A DNA stretch of 64,000 nt. Source: Vibrio neptunius (GTDB lineage Bacteria > Pseudomonadota > Gammaproteobacteria > Enterobacterales > Vibrionaceae). The notes beneath the pieces were generated by a model. That model searched no databases, was not told the DNA's origin, and was given only the letters and a program-made list of their open reading frames with translations. This document shows positions 19,475-28,973 of this stretch, piece after piece; position 1 is the stretch's first letter, and the number at the start of each line of letters is the position of its first letter. The DNA lies in NCBI GenBank assembly GCA_019339365.1, contig CP079859.1, forward strand, positions 2,170,001 through 2,234,000. Reading direction: 5' to 3'. Both the position numbers and the translations under genes were made by a program.

Positions 19475-21085
19475 TTAGCGACATATGCGGGCGTCGGTGA
19501 AGTGAAGTCCGTCCTGACACTGGGTTCCAGACTGGCAGTGTTCATCGGTTTGGCAGTAACACTCGCCACGAACATTACACCCCGGTGTTAAATAGTCTTC
19601 CATAGGAATGTCGCCGCTCACGCGTTCCCAGAAAGGATTGGTAAACACGTTGTAAGGATCCAACTCTGCTTTTGCTTGCAAGAATTCTGACCACATCGGG
19701 AATCGAGAAGGCATGTCCTCAAAAATGGCAACCGAGTTTTTACCCCAGTGTGGCCGTGCGTCGTACTTACGCAGTGACAGCTGCTCTATCTCCAAATTCA
19801 CGAAGTAATTCTTCGGCTCCTTTTTACCTTCTTGGCGTAATGTGTACTCGATCCCAACAAATGCGGTTTCACGACCAGCACTCATGCCAATATAGCTGTC
19901 TGACGCTTTACCAAAGCGGAAGTAAATGCCGTTAAGAGGGAAGCAAGTTCTTGGATGAGCCGCGACAATGTCGCGTACATCACGAATCCAATCAGGCAAA
20001 CGTTCAATATCAATCGCTACTTCCTGAAGTGCGATAGGCAGCCTGTCCCAAATACATTTGTTGGGGTCTTTACATTTGAAGTACTGCATTTGATCTGAAT
20101 AACCAATAGGTTCACTTACTTTCTTGCCGGTATTACTGTCACGAAAGTAGGATTTTGCTCTTGCATTGTAGCGTGCTACAGCGGCTAAGCACTGTAGCCC
20201 AGTCCCTGGGAATTCGTGAGCAGCATTAAACAACAAGCCGAAAAAGAACTCTTCGGCATCAGACACATCCGCCTGAGCGTTGTACGCTTCTCCTTGCGTT
20301 TCCAATGGAACAGGGTTGTAAAGCGTTGTAGTGTAACGGCCTAGGCCCGGGAACCAAGCAATATTGGCTGAGTAGTTGTTACGTGCAATGTCTAGGATCA
20401 CATCTTCTAGACCAGAATCGTCACGATACCCTGTCACTTCTGCTTTGACTTTAAAGGCTTCTTCAATCGCTAAAGTGACCTCTACGACGACACCTAGTAC
20501 ACCCAGATTTACGCGAGCAGCATTGAGCAAATCACCGTTCAATACTCGAACGTCTCCCTGACCATCGACGACTTTTAGCTCAGTCACATAGTCGGCTAGC
20601 ATGTTGCTGGGCTTGTCCAGTGTTGAGCCATGAGTACCGCTGCCAAGCATACCGCCGACCGTAAATATGGCCAGCTCAGTCACCATGTTAATCGCGTAAC
20701 CTTGTTCTCGGAGGAAGTCGTTTAAGTCGTTAAATCTCATTCCTGCTTCAACCGTGACGCGTTTATTCGCTGCGTCAAAATGAACGATCTTATTCATGTT
20801 TTTTAGCGTTAGCTGAACTTGGTCATCACCCGCGCAAGCTGCATCAATTTGGCTGGCAAACTTGCGATTGCCCGTCATTACCTTCTTGTCGCGTATCAAG
20901 GCATCTTTGATGACAGCTTGGACACCTTCAATGGATTGTGGATCGTAAACCGCTTCAGGGTGGCAAGTATACGTTCCCTGATAATTCGAGATTTCGCGTT
21001 CGGGTTCGCTTGTTTGAAGCGCAAAGGCTGTTCCTAATGCAGCCGATATCAAGGTAGCGCCGAGCGCGAGAGTTGTTATTCTCAT
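19475..21085 (-). CDS. Exported FAD-linked oxidase (aldonolactone oxidase-like)
   Basis: About 536 aa from ATG 21085 (AAGGA upstream), with signal peptide ending near GTAFA. An FAD-binding PCMH-type domain spans roughly residues 40-220, including VGGMLGSGTHGSTLDKPSN. The C-terminal part resembles ALO/gulonolactone-oxidase domains (ARPHWGKN, LDPYNVFTNPFWERV). A Cys-rich tail (CNVRGECYCQTDEHC) adds about 30 residues and should form disulfides outside the cytoplasm. It probably oxidises a sugar lactone or other alcohol with O2. Confidence 0.8.
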   Translation of the reverse strand: MRITTLALGATLISAALGTAFALQTSEPEREISNYQGTYTCHPEAVYDPQSIEGVQAVIKDALIRDKKVMTGNRKFASQIDAACAGDDQVQLTLKNMNKIVHFDAANKRVTVEAGMRFNDLNDFLREQGYAINMVTELAIFTVGGMLGSGTHGSTLDKPSNMLADYVTELKVVDGQGDVRVLNGDLLNAARVNLGVLGVVVEVTLAIEEAFKVKAEVTGYRDDSGLEDVILDIARNNYSANIAWFPGLGRYTTTLYNPVPLETQGEAYNAQADVSDAEEFFFGLLFNAAHEFPGTGLQCLAAVARYNARAKSYFRDSNTGKKVSEPIGYSDQMQYFKCKDPNKCIWDRLPIALQEVAIDIERLPDWIRDVRDIVAAHPRTCFPLNGIYFRFGKASDSYIGMSAGRETAFVGIEYTLRQEGKKEPKNYFVNLEIEQLSLRKYDARPHWGKNSVAIFEDMPSRFPMWSEFLQAKAELDPYNVFTNPFWERVSGDIPMEDYLTPGCNVRGECYCQTDEHCQSGTQCQDGLHFTDARICR

Positions 21086-21150
21086 TAAATATTCCTTATT
21101 TAAAAGCATCGTGACATTGAGCTTTATCAGCTCGAAATGGAAATTTTCTA

Positions 21151-22991
21151 TCAGCCAAATCGTGGCAATATTTGTTGTTCGATAACGTCTCGAACGGCAC
21201 GCCTATGCTGAGAAACTCGACTGCGGAAGAAGTCGCCAACGTTAGCTTTGTATCCATCCAGAGGTCTTGGGCCTATATCTGGAACCCAAAGCGCATGATT
21301 GGTTGTTGCAAAATTGAGTTGCGGATGACCTAAAATCGCCAGAGGACCTTGAGTGAGGTTTTTCGCATCAAAAATCCAGATTTCTTTACCATTACCCATT
21401 GTGTTGGTTGGTTCCTTACGAACGACTGCGGTAAAGAGGTAGCCATCATCTTGAGCGTGACTACCGGGTCTAGACATAAACTGAGGAGTGCGCATTACAC
21501 AGTCAGTTGGAAACTGATAGGCATCCGTGACTGCCATCTGTTGGCAATCCATATGGACGAGTGCGGAAGGTTGGTCTTCCTGAGGCAGAGAGTCATTGGT
21601 AAATAGGCGGTTAGGGTATTGCGCATACGCGTTAGAAACACGCTCAACAACATGGTCTTTGCGGTAACCCACAGCCGCCCAGTAAATATGGTCAAATTGC
21701 TCTGGAAATTGGAAATGCCCTCGATAGGCAGGGTCATTCATATCCCAGAAAAGCTGGTCATCTCGTATTAAGCGGAAATCTCCCGTAATTTCTCGCACTG
21801 AATCGGATTGTACCTGAATTCGAGCTCTGACTAGACCACCGACATCCACTGGTGCGGCAGGATAACCTGCGAGCGAATCACGGACTCTTCCTCCAAAAAG
21901 CAATCTATCTCTGCTATATTGCGGCTCAGATTTATCCATTGCTCCAAGGTACTGACCATACAGTGTAATTTCGTTTTCATTATCATCGTAATTACACATC
22001 ACATCCGAGGTATCGAAGTTCAGCTCAATGTAATCTGCTATAACAATGTCACGATTTGAAACTAGGTCTTTCTTGCGGATCACCCACACTGGTGTTCGGT
22101 GTTGTTGAGCGTAGACAGAACGAATACCAATCATTCGCAACGGTTCTACTTGTGCTGCTGTTTCAAAGATTAGGATGTGATGGCGAGTGACACCAAGTGA
22201 ATGTGCTGTCGCAGCGATAAACGCAGGCCGCCCGTCTCGTCCAATGATCTCCCACCCCTGAAGAGTGCTTTTCTTATCCCACTTCAGAAGTCGGATGAAC
22301 CCGTTCTTAGTCCCAGTATTTGAAATATTGCCGCCATAGTTAATGGTAAAACACTCATCGGATTCGAGATCAAAGTATGGATGGCCAGTGGTACGTACCT
22401 GAGGAAAAAGCCATTTGTCTGGGGTCAGGGCGTCCATCCATGGTGGCAAACTGCTTCGCCATTCATGGTAATGACCTATGGGTGTAATAAGATCTAATGT
22501 CATCGCATCAAACTCATAAGGAACGCCGCCCTCGTAACTTAATGCAAAACGGTTATCACCGAGATAATTGGGTGCCGTATTACAATAATTAACAAACCCC
22601 ATAGAAGGGCTGTAATACGCCATACCACCAAGTAACTTAAATCTATCAGGCCAGTAGCGAATATGCTGTTGCATGATAGCTGAAGGGGTATCGATCATTT
22701 TGCGCATAAATGAGACTTGGCCTGAGGAAAAGTCCAAGCGGGTCAGCGCACCACGACCACTCGGGCTAAGATGATCTTGTTCAAGTGGAATGCCCTCTGC
22801 AAAGAACACATGGCCCATAATGTCATCGGGCAACTGGCCGTAGAGCAGGTTGAGATTGCCCGAAGACGCCTTGAAATCAGCTCGCATTATCGATTCTGGG
22901 AAGAGTGAATGGTTTACCTCTGGTGAAGCAAATAGCTCTCCTGATACAAGAGTGACTCCTGCTAAACCCTTTAAAAAGTACGTCTTTCCAT
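21151..22991 (-). CDS. Carotenoid-oxygenase (RPE65) family protein; Tat signal out of frame by 1 nt
   Basis: The uninterrupted part from ATG 22887 gives 578 aa with RPE65-family blocks: HPYFDLESDECFTINYG, AHSLGVTRHHILIFET, and GHPQLNFATTNHALWVP near the C-terminus. Their His residues fit the four-His iron site of nonhaem cleavage oxygenases. Upstream, ATG 22991 opens MERRTF, then stops. Adding one base in the A5 run at 22973-22977 (plus strand) joins it to LKGLAGVTLVSG, giving a textbook Tat signal (RRTFLK) and a 613-aa exported protein. First gene of the three-gene cassette. Substrate unknown. Confidence 0.8.
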
Positions 22992-23394
22992 AGTATCCAT
23001 TGATAGGTAATTTATTGCATACATTGAAAAGTAGAATGGATTTATAAAATGTATTTAGGAATCTCGAAAACTATGAATTGTGGCAAAAAAAAGAGATGTA
23101 ACTGGTTGTGTAATTTACACAGTGAAGCATCAAAAAGGTGCTGAAATAATGTAGCTTTACTCCCACTTCTACATTTGTGACACTGTCACTTAAGAGTTGC
23201 GTAATTATCTATTGCCGCAAGATTTTCATCATGACTCTCGCCATTCATATCATCCTAGCCTATCTTTATTGAGTATTAGAATATTAGCGTTCCTGAAATA
23301 CTGATGCTGTTCAGAGGGGGCGAGCCTCGCTTCCCAGACGACAGTGGGATGTAAAACACTAGGCACTCTTAACGCAATTTAAGGTACCCAAGGT
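22992..23394. promoter_or_regulatory. Divergent intergenic region between oxygenase and chemoreceptor
   Basis: About 400 bp without a gene. It serves as promoter region for both flanking genes. It contains the matS site at 23177-23189. Nothing else could be resolved by eye. Confidence 0.5.
23177..23189. other. matS site (MatP binding)
   Basis: GTGACACTGTCAC fits the 13-bp matS consensus GTGACRNYGTCAC exactly. MatP itself is encoded at 56564-57010, and dif lies 3.3 kb away, so the site is in the right chromosomal domain. Confidence 0.85.
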
Positions 23395-25027
23395 ATGCAT
23401 GTGAAGAACCTTTCTATCGGCAAAAAAAATCGCTTTGGCGTTTGTCGTGATTGCCGTCATGAATTTAGGGTTTGGCTTTTTGATGTTAAGTGAGCTGAGA
23501 AACATCAAAGCCGAGCTCCTTAACTACACCGATGATACGATGCCTGCGGTCGAGAAAGTCGACTCAATTCGAGATCAAATGTCTCTATGGCGACGAGCGC
23601 AGTTCGCCGCTTTCGCAATGAATGATGCGGCAAAAATTCAATCGACGATATCCAAGAATGAGAACATTCGTCAGAAGATTAATGAAGGGCTAAACGCTTA
23701 CGGCAAGACCGTCTGGCCTGGCGAAGAACAACAAACGTTTGATCGCCTCGACAAAAAATGGCAAGGATATTTAGCAACAATGGACTCGTTCAATGAGGCT
23801 ATGTTGGATATGGACAAGGACACGGCATATCCCGTTTTGGCCAACTCACTCGGTGAGTTTGAAGGCATCGAAGCAGATATAAACAGTTTGGTCGACATCC
23901 TCAAAGGCGCAATGAACAACAACCGTGAAGCTATTCTATCGTCAGTTGATGGGTTAAGCCGTTCCGCTATGATCATCAATGCGTTGATCATCGCTGTGAT
24001 GATTCTCATGACTGTCTTTTTGACGCGACTGATATGCGGGCCTTTGGTGGTGGTTGTCAAACAAGCCAATGCCATTGCGGAAGGGGACTTGTCCAGAACA
24101 CTCGATCGTTCAGCCATTGGTAACGACGAGTTAGGTGAATTAGCTGACGCCTCAACCAGAATGCAACATAATCTCAAAGATTTAATCAATCAGAGCGTCA
24201 CTGTTGTTCGTGAACTCGGGCGTGCTGTCGACGAAATGACACACACCTCCAACAAATCCGCGCAAGAAATGCAGGACCAACAATCGCAGGTTACCCATGT
24301 TGCCACAGCAATGAGTGAGATGAAGTCATCCGTCGCCGATGTTGCACACACCACGGAAGTCTCTGCTGAAAAGGCCAACGATGCCAATGGCAAAGTACAA
24401 GAAGGGGCTCGCAACACCCAAGTCATGGTGGGCTCTATTGAAAATGTCGCTAAAATCATGAGCGAAGCCGGAGAAAACGTCGCAGAACTTGAACAGCAGT
24501 CGAATCAAGTCAATACGATCGTTGATGTGATTCGCGATATTGCGGACCAAACCAATTTACTCGCACTTAACGCGGCTATTGAGGCCGCTCGAGCAGGGGA
24601 GTCCGGAAGAGGGTTTGCTGTTGTTGCGGATGAAGTGCGTACGCTTGCTGGGCGGACACAGGACTCCACAAGTGAAATCACTGCCATTATAGAAAAACTT
24701 CAGGCTATCGCGAGCCAAGCGAAAGAAACGACAGACCGTTCTCGCAAGCAAATCGAAACGTGTGTTGAGCAAGGAAATCAGTCTCAAGCGCTCATGACGA
24801 CGATTCTTAGCTTCATCACAGAAATTGCCGATATGGGCACCCAAATCGCCAGTGCCTGTAACCAACAGGACAGTGTAGCGGAGGAGCTCAGCTCGAATAT
24901 CGAGAGTATTAACATGTCGGCGCAATCCGTATCAGCGGGTTCCGAGAGTACCGCTCAGGGGTGTCAGGAACTCAGCCGTTTGTCTGCTTCGCTCCAGCAA
25001 GCAATGGGTAAATTTAAACTGGACTAG
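23395..25027 (+). CDS. Methyl-accepting chemotaxis protein, frame broken at an A8 run
   Basis: From ATG 23395 the frame reads [11 protein letters not shown] and then needs one A removed from the A8 run at 23422-23429 to continue [17 protein letters not shown], the usual first membrane helix. The corrected length is 543 aa. Then come a four-helix periplasmic domain, second TM near residues 190-210, a HAMP domain, and the signalling tip with [20 protein letters not shown] and [15 protein letters not shown]. Ligand unknown. Without correction the protein would lack a proper N-terminus. Confidence 0.9.
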
Positions 25028-25064
25028 TGACCTAGACCAATGCCGTGTGGAAGAGGGAGGTTTT

Positions 25065-26282
25065 ATGGTTTTTCGCACAACACTGATTTCAATGGCCGTC
25101 GCATCAGTATTAAGTCCAGCGATTTCCATCGCTGCTCCTTTAGCACTGCCTGATGTGCCGCCAGCAATCAATCAAGTGCAGCAATCAAACGCTTGGCTGG
25201 AAATAAGTTTGGGCCAGTTAAAACAAAATATGACGCAGTTCCGTTCAAACCTCAGTCGCGAAACCAAGCTGTGTGTCGTAATGAAGGCGGATGCTTACGG
25301 GAATGGTATACGCGGTTTAATGCCGACGATGCTTGAGTTCAATGTGCCTTGTATTGCCATCGCGAGCAACGCTGAAGCGAGGACGGTTCGTGATAGTGGT
25401 TTTGAAGGCCAGTTGATTCGTGTTCGTTCAGCAGATATTGAAGAAATAAAGCAAGCAATGGATCTTGATGTTGAAGAATTGATCGGAAGCATAGAACAAG
25501 TTAAGCAGATCAAAGCGTTAAATGCAGACAAAACGGTCAAAGTTCATTTAGCCCTGAACGATGGAGGCATGTCTCGAAACGGGATTGACATGAACACCGC
25601 AAAGGGCAAGCAAGAGGCATTGGCTATTGCGAATGACCAAGGTGTCGATATTGTCGGGATCATGACGCATTTTCCAAACTATGATGCTGATGAGGTTAGA
25701 AGGAAACTCGCGAACTTCAACCAAAGCTCTGCGTGGTTAATTGAAAATGCCAACTTAAAAAGAGACGATGTTCTGCTTCATGTGTCCAACTCTTACACAG
25801 CGTTGAACGTGCCTGAGGCACAGCTAGATATGGTCAGGCCCGGCGGCGTTTTGTATGGCGATCTTCCGACCAATCCCGAATATCCTTCAATCGTGAGTTT
25901 TAAGACTCGTGTAGCTTCCTTACACAAGGTGCCGGCAAACTCTACCGTAGGCTACGACAGCAGTTACGTCACAAAACGTGACAGTGTATTGGCCAATCTA
26001 CCGGTTGGATACTCAGATGGTTACCCCAGAAAAATGGGGAATAGAGCGCATGTCATCGTCAATGGGCAACGTGCTCCAGTGGTTGGAAAAACATCCATGA
26101 ACACCACTATGATTGATGTGACTGATATCAAAGGCGTACTTACCGGACAAGAGGTCACACTGTTTGGTCATCAATCTAATGCGAACATAACGGTAGCGGA
26201 AATGGAGACACATGCTGAGTTGATTTTCCCAGAACTCTACACCGTTTGGGGCGCAACCAATCCAAGACTTTATATACCTTAG
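25065..26282 (+). CDS. bsrV: Periplasmic broad-spectrum amino-acid racemase BsrV
   Basis: 405 aa from ATG 25065, set by GGAGG upstream. A signal peptide is followed by the alanine-racemase fold: PLP lysine in [12 protein letters not shown], a HVSNSYTAL block, and the catalytic Tyr in [13 protein letters not shown]. An export signal and Asn/Ser-containing active-site segment distinguish BsrV from cytoplasmic Alr. In V. cholerae it makes D-Met, D-Leu and other D-amino acids that modulate peptidoglycan. It is the last host gene before dif. Confidence 0.92.
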   Translation: MVFRTTLISMAVASVLSPAISIAAPLALPDVPPAINQVQQSNAWLEISLGQLKQNMTQFRSNLSRETKLCVVMKADAYGNGIRGLMPTMLEFNVPCIAIASNAEARTVRDSGFEGQLIRVRSADIEEIKQAMDLDVEELIGSIEQVKQIKALNADKTVKVHLALNDGGMSRNGIDMNTAKGKQEALAIANDQGVDIVGIMTHFPNYDADEVRRKLANFNQSSAWLIENANLKRDDVLLHVSNSYTALNVPEAQLDMVRPGGVLYGDLPTNPEYPSIVSFKTRVASLHKVPANSTVGYDSSYVTKRDSVLANLPVGYSDGYPRKMGNRAHVIVNGQRAPVVGKTSMNTTMIDVTDIKGVLTGQEVTLFGHQSNANITVAEMETHAELIFPELYTVWGATNPRLYIP

Positions 26283-26457
26283 TGCGGTCAGTAGCAATTG
26301 CTTGGCTCTTTTGACATAAGTATGGGCCTTTGGACAAAGCTTAACCAAGGTCAAAACCTAATAAAAGTTAGGTTAATCTCTGATTAAACGAAATGTTTAT
26401 TAGGTATTTTATGGTAAATAGCATTATGTTTAATGACTAAGCCAATAGAGAGTCGAA

Positions 26458-26483
26458 GAAAGCACTTGAGCAAGAGTGCTTTC
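26458..26483 (+). terminator. Hairpin after bsrV
   Basis: GAAAGCACT and AGTGCTTTC pair perfectly around 8 bases, followed by TATTTG. It lies 175 bp after bsrV and 15 bp before dif. Confidence 0.6.
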
Positions 26484-26498
26484 TATTTGTAACTGTCA

Positions 26499-26526
26499 AT
26501 TTAACATAATATACATAATGCGCACT
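26499..26526. other. dif: Chromosomal dif site (XerC/XerD recombination)
   Basis: 28 bp made of 11+6+11: arm ATTTAACATAA, centre TATACA, arm TAATGCGCACT. On the minus strand it matches the V. cholerae chromosome-1 dif except for one base, as I recall that sequence. It is where chromosome dimers are resolved and where integrase-less phages such as CTX insert. Here it marks the left end of the corticovirus-like prophage. Confidence 0.9.
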
Positions 26527-26598
26527 GAGGTAAGGAAAAAATAAAGGCAACTTATTTAACTAATTCAACCAGTTACCTTTACTTTTGCCTCATAAAAA

Positions 26599-26871
26599 CT
26601 ATGCGGATTTTTTCTGATTCGTAACCCGTTCAATTGCCTCTACAACACGCTCATTTTTGGAGCGTTCAGCAATGATAGCTAACAATGTTAGATCCGGGTC
26701 TAATCCCAAAATTACTGCCACTTCACACGCCAGATCATCACTCATAGAGCGTCCATTTCTCCAGCTTTGTACGGTCATATGGCTAATACCAAGATATTTT
26801 GCGACTTCTCGTGTGCTATGTACTTGTTTTTCAATACATAAGCGTTCCAATAAGTCTAAGGTAGTTATCAT
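26599..26871 (-). CDS. CI-like phage repressor with N-terminal HTH
   Basis: About 90 aa from ATG 26871, behind GGAGGTGAG. The HTH reads TREVAKYLGISHMTVQSWRNGRSMSDD; the C-terminus (LGLDPDLTLLAIIAERSKNERVVEAIERV) resembles the DUF3693-type regulators of Vibrio filamentous phages. It is divergent from the early genes and next to dif, as expected for the lysogeny regulator of the prophage. Confidence 0.75.
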   Translation of the reverse strand: MITTLDLLERLCIEKQVHSTREVAKYLGISHMTVQSWRNGRSMSDDLACEVAVILGLDPDLTLLAIIAERSKNERVVEAIERVTNQKKSA

Positions 26872-27022
26872 GTTTCTCACCTCCAAACTGGAGTATATGA
26901 CAAAGAACGGTGTAAGCGGACCGTTTACAGCAATATGTAAATGATCTTTAATCTGTTTCGTTCAAGTTGAAGTGGTTTTTGTGAAGGCCGACGATGCTAT
27001 GAACATGTCAAGTCGGGAGACT

Positions 27023-27035
27023 TTACGATCCTTTT
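27023..27035 (+). repeat. 13-bp direct repeat, copy 1 (phage control site?)
   Basis: TTACGATCCTTTT recurs exactly at 28460-28472. One copy lies before the first early gene and the other right after the replication gene, so both could be operators of the repressor. A hairpin (AGCCCCC with GGGGGCT, 27038-27071) follows this copy. Confidence 0.4.
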
Positions 27036-27037
27036 AA

Positions 27038-27071
27038 AGCCCCCTAAGTGATTCGAAGCGCTACGGGGGCT
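27038..27071 (+). terminator. Leader hairpin upstream of phage early genes
   Basis: AGCCCCC (27038-27044) pairs with GGGGGCT (27065-27071) around a 20-base loop. No clear T-run follows, so attenuator or structural RNA is as likely as termination. Confidence 0.4.
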
Positions 27072-27136
27072 ATCTGATAAAGGATTCGTAAAAGCCACTA
27101 AGTATTGACCAGATAAAACAAAAAAGGATCAAATTT

Positions 27137-27502
27137 ATGTCAGTTACACGTCAATCTCTCACACCTGGAACATCCGAATACGTACACTCTTCTACTGAGC
27201 ACACCCAAGAGAAATGGGATGTATTTACTCAGCAATGCCAACAAATGCTGTTACGTGTTATTCAATTAAACGCGACGTTACCACACAAGATATCATTTGA
27301 TGTTCACGGCGATTCTGCGACTTTGTACTGGTATGACACTAGCACTATCGGCACCAATCAAATGAAGCTTGAAAGGCCTTCATTTAGTGATAACTTGATC
27401 ATAGCTGTCTATTCGTGGGAACCCGTGGAAAATATCAATCAGTACTTCCTTGAGGCTAATATGGGCCTTGATATACTAGAAGCTGAAACTAAGGCTGCTT
27501 AA
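27137..27502 (+). CDS. Hypothetical phage early protein
   Basis: 121 aa from ATG 27137 behind AAAAAGGATC. No family recognised. It is polar with an aromatic-rich beta pattern (ATLYWYDTSTIG, AVYSWEPVENINQYF) and no membrane segment. It is the first gene of the early unit, 3 bp before the replication-type gene, so a role in replication or its control is likely. Confidence 0.7.
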   Translation: MSVTRQSLTPGTSEYVHSSTEHTQEKWDVFTQQCQQMLLRVIQLNATLPHKISFDVHGDSATLYWYDTSTIGTNQMKLERPSFSDNLIIAVYSWEPVENINQYFLEANMGLDILEAETKAA

Positions 27503-27505
27503 TCC

Positions 27506-28339
27506 ATGTCATACGAGCAGCACCCAAGCAAACTGGACTACATTTGTGCTACGTCCGGTTGTGACGAAATGGCAGATATCCCGGGCGGTATTTGCCACAG
27601 CTGCGAAACCTCTTATCAAGAGGTGGTTAACTGCCCGTTAACCAAACTACTCGATCCCCTACTCGGTCACTCTGACCCACAAGAGACCCCGGAACAAGCC
27701 CAAAGCCGTAAGACTCGTGCTCACCGTGGCTTCTGTCAGTACCACCGTAAAATCATGTACCGCACCGCGGTGTACCCGGGTTCTAACGTGGCGTTCCTGA
27801 CAGAAAACGGGCGAGCAACACAAGAAAGTATGGTCAAAGACGCGTGTCTGTTTATGGCCGCGGTCGTCAATGAAATGTGCTTAGTTTCGCGTAAAGTGGG
27901 TATACGTACTCAGCAAGGGTTTTTACTGCATACTTGGAAACATTTCGAACAGCTCACAGGCCTACCAGATTGGCGCATTAAGCAGTGTTTCAAATGGGTG
28001 CAAAAACGCGGCTGGCTATCCTCAAAACAGCCGCGCGAAAGCTACACAGGCAAGGACAATCTCCAGAAATGGCGCGGGCTCGCGTCGGTTAAGCGTGTCG
28101 AGCTGAAATACTTTGAAGATTTAGGCATTTTGAACAAGTTTCAAGACGCCCAGCAAAAGGCGAAAAGCCGACTTAAAAAACAATCGACTGACTGGAAGAT
28201 GCCAATTAAGTACATCCTAACCCCGATTACACTCCTACGTCGTCGACGCAAAGAGGCATTGGAACGTAAAGCCTCGACTAATACAAAGCCAATCATTGCA
28301 ACAGGCTTGGATTCTAACCCGCCTCCTATCCCTATATAG
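27506..28339 (+). CDS. Putative phage replication protein (zinc ribbon plus winged helix)
   Basis: 277 aa. The N-terminus has two Cys pairs (CATSGC then CHSC), a likely zinc-binding element. The middle FEQLTGLPDWRIKQCFKWVQKRGWL is a winged-helix motif like those of plasmid and phage replication initiators, and the C-terminal third is basic (LRRRRKEALERK). I do not see HUH motifs of a PM2-type rolling-circle initiator. Position between repressor and a hairpin-rich, origin-like stretch supports a replication role. Confidence 0.55.
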   Translation: MSYEQHPSKLDYICATSGCDEMADIPGGICHSCETSYQEVVNCPLTKLLDPLLGHSDPQETPEQAQSRKTRAHRGFCQYHRKIMYRTAVYPGSNVAFLTENGRATQESMVKDACLFMAAVVNEMCLVSRKVGIRTQQGFLLHTWKHFEQLTGLPDWRIKQCFKWVQKRGWLSSKQPRESYTGKDNLQKWRGLASVKRVELKYFEDLGILNKFQDAQQKAKSRLKKQSTDWKMPIKYILTPITLLRRRRKEALERKASTNTKPIIATGLDSNPPPIPI

Positions 28340-28459
28340 TGCCGTTTTGTCTGTATGCCCCTTAGTTGGGGCTTTCTGCGTTTCTTTGGGCTCAGGCTGA
28401 GCCATAGAGCGTGGTTATCACGGCTATTTTTGCCGCGGTAACACATCAGCTTGTCCAGA

Positions 28460-28472
28460 TTACGATCCTTTT
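28460..28472 (+). repeat. 13-bp direct repeat, copy 2
   Basis: TTACGATCCTTTT, identical to 27023-27035. It opens the non-coding region after the replication gene. Confidence 0.4.
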
Positions 28473-28583
28473 GCCCTCATTTTTATCATTAAAATCAGAA
28501 GTGTGCAGTTTTTAACCCGTGAAGTACTCCATACTTTACTCTATGGCTTTACTCTATATATTCCCTCCATTTATGTACATTCC

Positions 28584-28778
28584 CTAGTCTTCGACTAGAA
28601 CGCCTTCGGTTAGAGATAGTAAAGATCTTAAAGGATACTGCCTAAAGGCAGTTGAGAGTGAAGCGGCTCTACTTGGTCGCAAGCGACCTGGAGCCTTTCA
28701 GCGCTGAACCACGCCAATACAATCGACTGACTTTCTCAAAGGCGTTTAGTGTATGGGCCGTTTATGTCGCTGCGCGAC
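28584..28778. other. Hairpin-rich candidate replication origin of prophage 1
   Basis: Within the 634-bp gap between the replication gene and the cargo gene are several dyads: CTAGTC/GACTAG (28584-28598), ACTGCC/GGCAGT (28637-28652), GGTCGC/GCGACC (28675-28688) nested in GGCTC/GAGCC (28665-28695), and GTCGC/GCGAC (28766-28778). The density of short perfect hairpins after a replication gene fits an origin or nick site, but could also be terminators. A 63-codon ORF at 28749-28940 is not convincing. Confidence 0.4.
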
Positions 28779-28973
28779 GATTCTGGCAAGGCGACGGTGG
28801 AGATTTTAGGGGTGGGTTTACTTGAGGTAAATAATACGTCGTCATGGTTTAGAGCGACTCGTAAAGACCAAAGCCATACCTTTATGATATCTGCTTGTTT
28901 TAGAAAGGTTGAACGTGTAGCTTGCAGAAAAGCGTTGTAGTTGCGAATACAAGATTGTTTGCTTTAAACACAA

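Noticed and set aside
27506..28339. PM2-type rolling-circle (HUH) initiator
   Set aside because: No HxH or catalytic Tyr motif pair is visible; only a zinc ribbon and winged helix can be supported.
28749..28940. 63-codon ORF after the phage replication gene
   Set aside because: No ribosome site, overlaps hairpins, and composition is not coding-like.
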